Positions 39,854-48,250 of a stretch of 64,000 bases of DNA are shown piece by piece (the stretch's first letter is position 1; the number at the start of each line of letters is the position of its first letter). Position numbers and translations under genes: made by a program. The DNA is from Pampus argenteus (taxonomy: Eukaryota; Chordata; Actinopteri; Scombriformes; Stromateidae). The notes under the pieces are model-generated. The model saw only the letters and a program-made list of their open reading frames with translations, searched no databases and was not told the DNA's origin. The stretch spans positions 7,204,001 to 7,268,000 of the forward strand of contig CM072864.1 in NCBI GenBank assembly GCA_036937835.1, given 5' to 3'.

Positions 39854-42800
39854 ACATAACATGAGTCCCTTCATGTTCTCCTTTCAAGGAATAATTACCT
39901 TCAAAGGTTTCAACCAGAGCTTTGTTAAAGCCTTCCACTATATTTTGGACAAAAGAGATAAAGGGATTTCCGAGTTGAGGGTATGTGAACTTCCCTGGTG
40001 CTTTTCTGACACGCTCTGACCTCCGTGGAGGTTCAACAGTTTCCTCATTGTTGCTATTTTTTGTTTCAACAGCAAGATTTGTACCACTAGTTGCGGCTGA
40101 TTGGAGGGCATCTTTTTGGGGCTCACTTTGAGAAACAGGTGGGTTGGCTGTGGGAATACATTCCTTGTCCCTTTCAGTTTCCTCAGTGTGTAGAGTTCCT
40201 ACACTCGTCTCTATTTCCTCTGTTAGTTCTCCTGTCCCTGCTTCAGCTCCTATTTCAATGTTTTCTTTTCCCATTTCATCAGCATCCTTCTCTTCCTCCA
40301 TGCAATTTTCAGGTTCATGACCAAAAGGTAAATCCCCTACTATTTCTAACTCAACAGATCCCTGTTCCACAGATTCTCCTTCCACAGGTTCTTTTTCTGC
40401 TGGTTCTCTCCCCACAGACTCCAGTCCAGGTAAGTTGACAGTTCCAGTATTTGTGTCAATTTCACAAGATGTCTTCTTCTGTGACTCAGATATGTTTGAG
40501 GCTCCAGGAGGTCTTGTTTCAGTGATTTTAACTGAAAGAAAACATTGCTCATCTTCCTCCTCATCCTCAGATGATGAAGGTAGCTCTTTGACTTGCTTTG
40601 ATGTCTGTCTCGTTCTGGGCCTACGAGTTGATTTTGGCTGAACTATTTCCTCTTGAGGTTCAGAGAGAAACCCACACGGCAATAGAAGGTCACGATGTAA
40701 TGTACGTAAGGGACCATCTTGGCCTTCAGGACACACTGTATAGACAGGTAAGTCTCCAGCCCTCTTCTGCACTACATAAACAGTTGGTTCCCATCGATCA
40801 GCTAATTTGTGCTTACTGCGAAGGCGGAGATTTCGCACAAGGACTCTGTCTCCTGTTTCGAGTGTGGCCTCTCTCACTCTCGCATCAAATCTTTTCTTGT
40901 TTTTGTCAGCGACTTTCTTTGAACTTTCCATAGCAAGCTGGTAACTTTCTTTCAAGTGACTCTTTAGACTTTTCACATATTGTGAATGTGAAGTAGACGA
41001 ATTGTCTTTAACTGGTAACCCAAACGCGATGTCAATAGGCAATCTAGGTTGGCGTCCGAACATGAGTTCATAGGGTGAAAACCCTGTGACATCGTTCTTT
41101 GTGCAATTGTATGCGTGCGTAAGGGGTTTTACATGCTCACGCCACCTTGTCTTCTCCTTAATCTGCAGAGTTCCCAGCATGCTTAGCAATGTACGATTAA
41201 AGCGCTCCACTGGGTTTCCCCTAGGATGATATGGACTTGTTCTCACTTTACGAATGCCGGCTAAAACACAGAGCTCTTTAATGGTCTGCGACTCAAAATC
41301 ACGTCCCTGGTCGCTGTGGAGGCGTTCTGGGAACCCATAATGGCTGAGGAACTGCTCCCACAAACATTTGGCGACTGTGCTGGCTTTCTGATCCTTTGTT
41401 GGTATAGCAACAGCATACTTTGTAAAGTGATCTGTTATAACTAGGATGTCTTTGGTGTTATGACTATCCGGTTCCAATGACAAAAAGTCCATACAAACCA
41501 GTTCCAATGGCCTGCTGGTTTGGATATTGACAAGGGGTGCAGCCTTTTCTGGCTGACTTTTCCTCCTTACACATCTCTCACATTGTTTGATCTTTGTCTC
41601 AATATCGAGTGCCATCCTTGGCCAATAGAACCTGGACCTAGCCATATCAAGAGTACGTTCAATTCCCATGTGCCCCATTTCGTTGTGAAGACTGGTGAGC
41701 ACGGATGGCTTTAGTACATTCGGTAGGACGAGCTGATAGACTGGTTTACTGTCGTACTGCCTTCTTCTGTATAATAAGCCATCCTTTAGTTCAAGACGGT
41801 TCATCTCTCTGAAAATCAGCCGACTTTCAGGTGATTCAAACTTTAGATTGGCAGGTGCAGGTTTTCCTGACTCAATCAGCTCAATGACTTGGCTGATGAC
41901 AGGATCTGTTCTTTGCAGTTTTGCTAGTTCATCTTTGCTGTACCTGGGAACTGTGATCAGACCGTCTTGGACACCCTCCTCCTCAAACTCAGGCGGAATG
42001 GCCTCCGGGTGGATAGCGAGGGACTCTACTAGGCAAGTGGAGGGTGAGTCCTCCACATATGTAACAGTGTGACTCTGACAGGCTGCTAGGACAGTTTCCG
42101 TGGAACAGAAGGTATTGCCCTGTGAGCCAAGATGGTGAGAAGTGAAGGTGTGAATCCTTTGGCTTTCCTCTTTAGACTGATGGTCGTTGACCAACTCACC
42201 GTGAGGCCTCCTGGACAGGGCATCAGCATCTTGATTCTGCTTTCCGGCTCGGTATGTAATGTCAAATGTAAAGGTGGATAACTCAGCTAACCAGCGATAG
42301 CTGGCAGCATCCAGCTTGGCAGTAGTGAGTACATACCTCAGCGGGTTGTTATCTGTGACTACTGTAAAGGTGTTGCCATAGAGGTAGTCATGGAATTTGT
42401 CAGTGATAGCCCATTTTAGGGCTAAAAATTCCAACTTGTGTGCCGGGTATTTAGCCTCACTGCATGACAACCCTCTACTTGCATAGGCGATGACCCGAGT
42501 TTGTCCATCCTGAACCTGATATAATGCAGCGCCAAGCCCAGTCGTGCTGGCATCTGTATGGACGATATATGGTAGCTTGGTGTTAGCATATCCTAACACC
42601 GGAGCAGATGTGAGCTTGTTGATAATTTCTTCAAAAGCTTGCTGGCAAGCCGGAATCCATCTCTCAGCAAATGGCTCCTTGGGGTGGAAATAATTGCCAT
42701 TAACTTTTGCCTGCTTGCGCCCCTTTTGAGTTGGCGGATAACCAGCAGTCAAACTGTTTAAGGGCTTCACTATCCTGGCATAATCTTTCACAAATCTCCG

Positions 42801-44690
42801 GTAATACCCGGAGAACCCAAGAAAGGACTTGAGCTCTTTCAGGTTTCTAGGCACCGGCCAGGTCTTAAGGGCCTTGACTTTTTCTGGATCGGTTTCAATG
42901 CCGTCTCTAGACACAATGTGCCCCAAGTAGCGCACTGATGTTTGAAAAAACTGGCACTTTTCTGGCGACAGTTTGAGGCCGTGTTCTCTCAGCCGGTTCA
43001 AAACTTTTAGCAAGCGGGCTTCATGCTCCTCCAAGGAGTTGGAAAAGACAATTATGTCATCTAGGAAAACTAGTGCTTCGCGAAGATGGATGTCGCCCAT
43101 ACACTTCTCCATCAGGCGCTGAAAAGTGGATGGTGCGTTTGTTATTCCTTGTGGCATTCGGTTCCATTCATAAAATCCTAAAGGACAGACGAAAGCAGTT
43201 TTTTGCTTGTCACTCTCCTCCATTTCAATCTGATAATAGCCAGATTTCAAATCCATCACGGTAAACCATTGTGCCCCAGCGAGTGCAGAAAATGATTCCT
43301 CCAGGTTAGGTAATGCGTATGCGTCCTTGATGGTCTGGAGGTTCAACTTTCTGTAATCCACGCACAATCTGATGTCACCATTCTTCTTTTTGACAACAAC
43401 AATGGGGGACGAGAAAGGGGACTCTGACTCTCGAATGATTTCAGCTTTAAGGAGAGTTTGGAGATGACGACGCACTGCTTCATAGTCTTGTGGATGGATA
43501 GGGCGTGATCTCTGCTTGAAAGGCGTTTCATCTTTCAACTTGATATGATGCTTCACCTTTGTTGCATGCCCAAAATCAAGCTCATGTTGAGCAAAAACAT
43601 CAGCATAGTTACTTAACTTCTGTGTTATCCTTACTTTCCAATTCTCAGGAACTGGAGAGTTGGCAAAGTTGAACTTTATCTTTGGGCTTGAATCTAGCTC
43701 TTGCTGAGCAGAGATGCAAGCTGCGTACTGCGGCTTGTCAGACTGAGAAGACTCTTCGTTCAAGTGGGTCAGCTCTTTGTCAGGATCTGCATCGTGCACA
43801 ATCTTATGGGCCACTGTTAGTTCAGCAATGACACAATTAGTGGGCAGCATTATGTCATGGTCTGATTCGTTTCTCAATATTACAGGTACTTTATAAGGAG
43901 CCTGCGTTGGTATTGTGATGAGACAACGATCTATGAAAATTCCACCAGGTAGGTTCGAGAGAGATGGTTCCTCAAGCAATGCCCATTCTTCACTGGATAC
44001 TGCTCTGGCACCTACAAAGCCTTGTAGAAAGACTTTTTGACCGGCTGGAATGACTTCAGGTGCACTGCCTCTGAGTTTAACAAGGCCAAGTGTACCGCTG
44101 GAGTATTGCTGGTGTCTGTTTTGCAAAGCTTTTAGTACTTGGGCATAGCCACAGAGTGTGGCGGTTTTCAAAGTGTCATCATCACAGTACTCTTCATAAA
44201 GAGGGTCAAGGGTGTTTGTGCCAATGAGTACTTGTATACTGCTATTCGAGCGATTATCTGGCACTACCAAGGCTAGGGTTTGCACCTCAGGTTCTGCGGC
44301 TATGAACTCTTTAGGGAACTTCATGCTTATCTCTACATAGCCATTATAAGGCACAGGCTGGCCATTTGCTCCATCCACCTCGAGTATATTGTTCACAGGC
44401 TCAATTATGCATTCTGACAGGTATTTATCATAGAATGATTGAGATATGGTTGTAACCTGAGAGCCTGTATCAATCAAACAATTACTCTCCACTCCACTAA
44501 CTGCTACATTGGCAGTGCATTTACATCCAACAAGTCGTTTAAGAATCTTTCTAGGCTCATCAACTTGCTGCCCCTTTAACATTGCTCTGAGTTTGGCGTT
44601 TTGCTTTTGGTTGGGATTTCTTTTTTCATCAACTGTGTCTTGGTTTTGTTTGGGACTTTTCTCATTGTCGGTTCCTATCAGTCCCTCCAT
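39852..44690 (-). CDS. pol: Gypsy Pol polyprotein (protease, RT, RNase H, integrase)
   Basis: An uninterrupted frame of 1612 codons, counted from an internal Met. Protease: CLIDTGSQVTTIS, catalytic Asp at about residue 74. RT: palm motif FLDDII at 43050-43070, about residue 540. RNase H: HTDASTTGLGAALY, then the TDNNPL segment. Integrase: H-H-C-C finger in HNEMGHMGIERTL with CERCVRRK, then a DDE core with VCMDFLSLEP, HSDQGRDFESQ and NPVERFNRTLL, and a C-terminal GPLRTLHRDLL segment. A long acidic, low-complexity tail ends in a basic RRSERVRKAPGKFTYP motif. No chromodomain is apparent. Translation probably enters by a -1 shift from gag at 44705-44711, not at this Met. All catalytic motifs seen are present, so this copy could have been active before the ERV cut gag. 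Confidence 0.93.
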   Translation of the reverse strand: MEGLIGTDNEKSPKQNQDTVDEKRNPNQKQNAKLRAMLKGQQVDEPRKILKRLVGCKCTANVAVSGVESNCLIDTGSQVTTISQSFYDKYLSECIIEPVNNILEVDGANGQPVPYNGYVEISMKFPKEFIAAEPEVQTLALVVPDNRSNSSIQVLIGTNTLDPLYEEYCDDDTLKTATLCGYAQVLKALQNRHQQYSSGTLGLVKLRGSAPEVIPAGQKVFLQGFVGARAVSSEEWALLEEPSLSNLPGGIFIDRCLITIPTQAPYKVPVILRNESDHDIMLPTNCVIAELTVAHKIVHDADPDKELTHLNEESSQSDKPQYAACISAQQELDSSPKIKFNFANSPVPENWKVRITQKLSNYADVFAQHELDFGHATKVKHHIKLKDETPFKQRSRPIHPQDYEAVRRHLQTLLKAEIIRESESPFSSPIVVVKKKNGDIRLCVDYRKLNLQTIKDAYALPNLEESFSALAGAQWFTVMDLKSGYYQIEMEESDKQKTAFVCPLGFYEWNRMPQGITNAPSTFQRLMEKCMGDIHLREALVFLDDIIVFSNSLEEHEARLLKVLNRLREHGLKLSPEKCQFFQTSVRYLGHIVSRDGIETDPEKVKALKTWPVPRNLKELKSFLGFSGYYRRFVKDYARIVKPLNSLTAGYPPTQKGRKQAKVNGNYFHPKEPFAERWIPACQQAFEEIINKLTSAPVLGYANTKLPYIVHTDASTTGLGAALYQVQDGQTRVIAYASRGLSCSEAKYPAHKLEFLALKWAITDKFHDYLYGNTFTVVTDNNPLRYVLTTAKLDAASYRWLAELSTFTFDITYRAGKQNQDADALSRRPHGELVNDHQSKEESQRIHTFTSHHLGSQGNTFCSTETVLAACQSHTVTYVEDSPSTCLVESLAIHPEAIPPEFEEEGVQDGLITVPRYSKDELAKLQRTDPVISQVIELIESGKPAPANLKFESPESRLIFREMNRLELKDGLLYRRRQYDSKPVYQLVLPNVLKPSVLTSLHNEMGHMGIERTLDMARSRFYWPRMALDIETKIKQCERCVRRKSQPEKAAPLVNIQTSRPLELVCMDFLSLEPDSHNTKDILVITDHFTKYAVAIPTKDQKASTVAKCLWEQFLSHYGFPERLHSDQGRDFESQTIKELCVLAGIRKVRTSPYHPRGNPVERFNRTLLSMLGTLQIKEKTRWREHVKPLTHAYNCTKNDVTGFSPYELMFGRQPRLPIDIAFGLPVKDNSSTSHSQYVKSLKSHLKESYQLAMESSKKVADKNKKRFDARVREATLETGDRVLVRNLRLRSKHKLADRWEPTVYVVQKRAGDLPVYTVCPEGQDGPLRTLHRDLLLPCGFLSEPQEEIVQPKSTRRPRTRQTSKQVKELPSSSEDEEEDEQCFLSVKITETRPPGASNISESQKKTSCEIDTNTGTVNLPGLESVGREPAEKEPVEGESVEQGSVELEIVGDLPFGHEPENCMEEEKDADEMGKENIEIGAEAGTGELTEEIETSVGTLHTEETERDKECIPTANPPVSQSEPQKDALQSAATSGTNLAVETKNSNNEETVEPPRRSERVRKAPGKFTYPQLGNPFISFVQNIVEGFNKALVETFEGNYSLKGEHEGTHVM

Positions 44691-44704
44691 AGGAGCCTTT
44701 ATTA

Positions 44705-44711
44705 GTTTAAA
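44705..44711 (-). promoter_or_regulatory. UUUAAAC -1 ribosomal frameshift site at the gag/pol junction
   Basis: On the minus strand the gag codons read ACT TTA AAC TAA, giving the canonical slippery heptamer T TTA AAC right before the gag stop. Slipping by -1 leads into an open frame that continues into pol. The heptamer matches the X XXY YYZ rule. Use in the cell is inferred. Confidence 0.8.
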
Positions 44712-44824
44712 GTGCCATTAAAGGTGTTCTCCTTATCCCAAGCCTTTTGCTTTTCTTTTAGTTCTTCCTTTTTAGCTTCGACCAACGTTCGGTTTGGGGG
44801 ACTGTTACAGCTTGTAGCAATATG

Positions 44825-44829
44825 GCCAT
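44825..44829. repeat. ERV target-site duplication, left copy (gccat)
   Basis: gccat directly before the ERV LTR start at 44830; the matching copy is at 53528-53532 directly after the right LTR. Confidence 0.9.
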
Positions 44830-45403
44830 TGTCAGGTTTAAACAACCTAAAATATCAAACTCACAGACACAAAGAGGAGAGAAGACAACAGAGTTAAGTT
44901 TTACTTGCAAGGAGAGCAACAGGAGACGTGCACAGTCTGCAGAATCTCCTATCTACTCTGATTTCGTCTCCTGCCCTCTTGCTTTTTATTTAGGATGTCC
45001 CTAATACATGTTGTTTCTAAAGGGGAGGGGCATAGGTCAGGCACAGGTCAGTAACAACGTAATGGTTTTATTGCTTTGTTTCAGGCAGGCACAATTTCCT
45101 TGACCAATAAACAACGTCTGTTTTCTTCTACACTTTAACTGTTTTGTTTTACTTTCCAATATGGTATGGTGATTAACTCTACAACTCATTAACTCTACAA
45201 AAGGTGCCAGTCCCATCAGTCAGATGATGGTGGGAAGTTGACACCAACAGCTGCAAACTCTAATGTCCATCTGAAAGAGAACTTAGTGTAGAACGAAACA
45301 CAAACTTACAGATATGGTATGGAGTACAAAGAATAAAAGAGTGGTGATATATAAAGAATGCAAAAGAGTAAATATGGGATAACTTATATACATTATTCTA
45401 ACA
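44830..45403 (-). repeat. ERV 3' LTR
   Basis: 574 bp from tgtcagg to ctaaca on the + strand, equal in length and apparently in sequence to the 5' copy. On the minus strand an AATAAA lies at 44985-44990, which would put the poly(A) site and U5 near the left end. Confidence 0.93.
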
Positions 45404-45413
45404 TTTCCCTCCT
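45404..45413 (-). promoter_or_regulatory. ERV polypurine tract
   Basis: AGGAGGGAAA on the minus strand, directly before the 3' LTR. Confidence 0.8.
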
Positions 45414-45525
45414 GTTTATCACATATTTACTCAAATTCTCATTTCACTGTGTCAGCTACTCCATGACGATTTTCAGCTGCCAGATCTTTTATGAGCACAA
45501 ACACACTTAAACCTGGAGATCATGT

Positions 45526-47589
45526 TTATATGTCTAATTCATAATCTTCGTCGTCATCGTCAAAATAACAATCATCAGCAAGCAAAGGATAAACTTGGGC
45601 CATCCGATTTTCCATAGGTGTGATAGCTGTGGTAATCAAACGGTTAACAAGAGAACGTAGACAAGGTATACAACAACATCCACACAAGGTCAGAATTGCA
45701 GCAAAAACTGCAGTTGAGACTATAACTGAGGCCACTAAGGCTCTATACTTGCCAAAAACATTCATCCACGAATCCCACATGGATGTATCGACCCCAGAGT
45801 GTTCCTTCATTTTGCTATTGAGAGTCCTAAGTCCCTCTATAGCTCTAGTGAGGCTTCCATCAACAGCTGTATTATTGGGGATAAAAGTGCAGCACTGTTC
45901 CCCAAACATTGAACAAACCCCTCCCTTCTCCGCCAACAGCATGTCGACGGCTATTCTGTTTTGGAACGCCATAAGGGAGGTTGCTGATAGCTGATTGTGG
46001 ACTGCCTCAAACCCACTTTGTGTCCAATTACCTAATCTCTGTACATTGTAATGGATGTAGTTAATTCTATCTACGTTCTTGTTAATCGTACACCACCAAC
46101 AAATTAAGGACTCAAAACCTCCTGCTATTTGATCAGCTATTTTGTATTCATCGGGAACCCCACGTGGTACACCAATAGCATCAATATAAGTAGGGTCCCC
46201 ATCTTTCTGCCAAGTGCCACGCTTTCTTCTGTTCTGAAATAAAGGTACATCATTAGTGGCTGATTCAACAACACTGTCAGCCGTTACTTGATGTATAGAG
46301 ATCGGTAACAGTAACGTTACTAGAGCGCATAATGCTGAGACATTACGAGGCAGTCTATCAAAAAGTCTGTTGTCTCCACACCACCACCAGATGTCAGCTC
46401 TAACTATTGGGCTAAAATTTTCAGGCACAGAGATAGTTTTTACACATGCTATCTGGGAGCGATTTCCTAAAAAACTTCCTGTTCCAGTCATATTTATACA
46501 TGTAAAGTTCCCGGGTGCAACTTTCTTGGAAAATATTGGTTTATTTTTATCAGCAGTGGTGACAGGAAAAACGAAGTCCCATTTGTTACAACTTCTATTT
46601 GGAGTTGTACTATTCATAACTTCCACTACACATTGTTCCGGGATAATTGCCGGGACAACCTGCAAAATGGGTCTAGGACCCAAACATACAACACAGTCAT
46701 TTTTAGTTATATTAGCGGCCTGCTCCACCATCAACAACCAATTATTAGCTATCCCAGATATTCCGGTCAATAAAGTGATTTCTTGCTCTGTGGTCATATT
46801 TTGTGTCGTATAAATTTGGGCTCCGTTTGTTTTTGCAAACAGTCCCACAGATATTTCAGGTGCCTGTGGGTGGGTTATCTGAGGCAAGGTGATGGCATTT
46901 CTATATGCTTTACAGAGACTTAGAATAAATGGTGGGTCTCTTCCTGTAACGTAGGGATACAAATGCATGGTCCAACAGTCATCAGCCCAGCATCCTGTAA
47001 ACTCTTCATTCATTGTTAAAAGTAACCCTAATCTTTGACCATTAAGACTATACGTCGACAAATTAAATGCTTTTGCGTGGTGTTTTGCTATCTCTGTGGT
47101 AGGCTGGGGTGTCCAATCATTGCCTGTGTATGCCACTACAGTTCCCCAGGATGGGGAATCAACATAATCTTCAGCTAAGTACCACTCATGTCCTTTGTAA
47201 TAATTTCCATCATAACTACTTTCCAAACTCTTCAAAGTAGAAAATGGAATCTTAAAAAGTAAGTCTGAACCACTACCAAAACAAAATCTAACTTTGGGAA
47301 ATTGATCAGGCCTAGTGCAATAATCGATTTCTGGTAGTTTTGCTCTGTTAACTGCACATTGCTTTTGATGGTCAATTCGTCCAATTTGTCTTTTATGCTT
47401 TTGTGTTAGAGATGTATCAGTGGCAAGTCGCACCACCATGGAGTCATTACAGAAAGTATGGTTTTGCTGTTGTTTAGGTAACTCCCATAGGTACCATACT
47501 AATAAGAAAATCAGTACTAAGAAGAGAGTCACTGCCCAGCACCTAATGGCATTTTTTAACCACTTGGGGGTCATTTTGGTCAAAATCAA
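45526..47589 (-). CDS. env: ERV envelope glycoprotein, open reading frame intact
   Basis: 687 codons without a stop. A hydrophobic signal/anchor segment lies at residues 18-36. The surface subunit has many N-glycosylation sites and a CVVC (CxxC) motif at 299-302. A furin-type site RRKR is at 454-457. The transmembrane subunit has an internal IGVPRGVPDEYK segment near 462-473, where a fusion loop would be expected; a QNRIAVDMLLAEKGGVC segment at the place of the immunosuppressive domain; CX6CC at 559-567; and a membrane anchor at about 616-637 followed by cysteines. The tail ends in an acidic DDDDEDYELD run. CxxC with CX6CC is the gamma-type arrangement. The segment right after the cleavage site is not hydrophobic, which is unusual. 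Expression would need a spliced mRNA. Confidence 0.92.
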   Translation of the reverse strand: MILTKMTPKWLKNAIRCWAVTLFLVLIFLLVWYLWELPKQQQNHTFCNDSMVVRLATDTSLTQKHKRQIGRIDHQKQCAVNRAKLPEIDYCTRPDQFPKVRFCFGSGSDLLFKIPFSTLKSLESSYDGNYYKGHEWYLAEDYVDSPSWGTVVAYTGNDWTPQPTTEIAKHHAKAFNLSTYSLNGQRLGLLLTMNEEFTGCWADDCWTMHLYPYVTGRDPPFILSLCKAYRNAITLPQITHPQAPEISVGLFAKTNGAQIYTTQNMTTEQEITLLTGISGIANNWLLMVEQAANITKNDCVVCLGPRPILQVVPAIIPEQCVVEVMNSTTPNRSCNKWDFVFPVTTADKNKPIFSKKVAPGNFTCINMTGTGSFLGNRSQIACVKTISVPENFSPIVRADIWWWCGDNRLFDRLPRNVSALCALVTLLLPISIHQVTADSVVESATNDVPLFQNRRKRGTWQKDGDPTYIDAIGVPRGVPDEYKIADQIAGGFESLICWWCTINKNVDRINYIHYNVQRLGNWTQSGFEAVHNQLSATSLMAFQNRIAVDMLLAEKGGVCSMFGEQCCTFIPNNTAVDGSLTRAIEGLRTLNSKMKEHSGVDTSMWDSWMNVFGKYRALVASVIVSTAVFAAILTLCGCCCIPCLRSLVNRLITTAITPMENRMAQVYPLLADDCYFDDDDEDYELDI

Positions 47590-47651
47590 GTATCCTCTAC
47601 TTGGTTTGGTGTCTTGGAAAAACTTCGCTGACTTTCAGGTCTCACCAGTCT

Positions 47652-48250
47652 CTAAACGTCTGGATCCACCCTATTATCAGTCTTTGGCTCACCTCCCCTA
47701 TCGGACTTTTCAGCCAAAATGACCCTTTTACAGTGTGTTAAATGGACCCAGGTTGACCTTTCTGCTATCTTTACAGCAGTGGGAGTTGTTAGCAGTACCT
47801 GATACGGTCCTTCCCACTTAGGTGTATACCAGTGCTTCCTCTTTATACTTCTTATCAACACCCAGTCTCCTGGTTCAACTAATTGGACTTCCTGCTGGGA
47901 GACAAAAGGAATTTCATCAGTTCGGTTTTGTTTTTGTTTTTCCAACATACTTCTCATATAGTCAGCTAAACTGACTTCATCATTAGGTTCCCATTGATTT
48001 TTGAATTGCGGTAATCTTTATGGTCTGCCAAATAATATTTCATAGGGTGTGAGCCCTGAAATGCATTATGTTTAGCGCATGTTAAACATGCTCTACAAAA
48101 TTTTTTTTTAAATAAGAGTTTAATTCGTAGGTTATATAATATTGATGTACCTGTCCTACCATCCCTCCTGTTGAGACATGTGTTTCACCATGGTTCAATA
48201 TAGCGGCCCATTTATATAGGTTTTTTGGTAGGATAGGTTTTATTGCTGGG
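47652..48250 (-). pseudogene. pol: ERV integrase remnant lacking its catalytic core
   Basis: Pieces of integrase in different frames. The N-terminal HHCC finger begins in one frame (48082-48250, HGETHVSTGGMV) and its two cysteines lie in another after a T-run at 48101-48109. Near 48058 the sequence jumps to the segment normally found after the DDE core (LTPYEILFGRP). An in-frame TAA follows at 48018-48020. The C-terminal domain (DWVLIRSIKRK, WEGPYQVLL) is open down to 47652. The catalytic core, normally well over 100 residues, is missing. This copy cannot make a working integrase. Confidence 0.88.

Larger units (their letters stand above)
44702..44829 (-). pseudogene. gag: Gypsy gag, 3' fragment (end of zinc knuckle to stop)
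   Basis: This fragment starts with the His of a CCHC knuckle (HIATSC) and continues with a charged lysine/glutamate-rich tail to a TAA at 44702-44704. It is the downstream half of the gag whose first part is at 53533-55144. The two halves are separated by the ERV and the duplicated gccat. The stop directly follows a UUUAAAC heptamer. Confidence 0.9.

Noticed and set aside
45526..47589. env as a domesticated, host-owned envelope gene (syncytin or percomORF-like)
   Set aside because: It lies in a complete provirus with identical LTRs and exact TSDs, so the open frame is explained by youth, without selection by the host.
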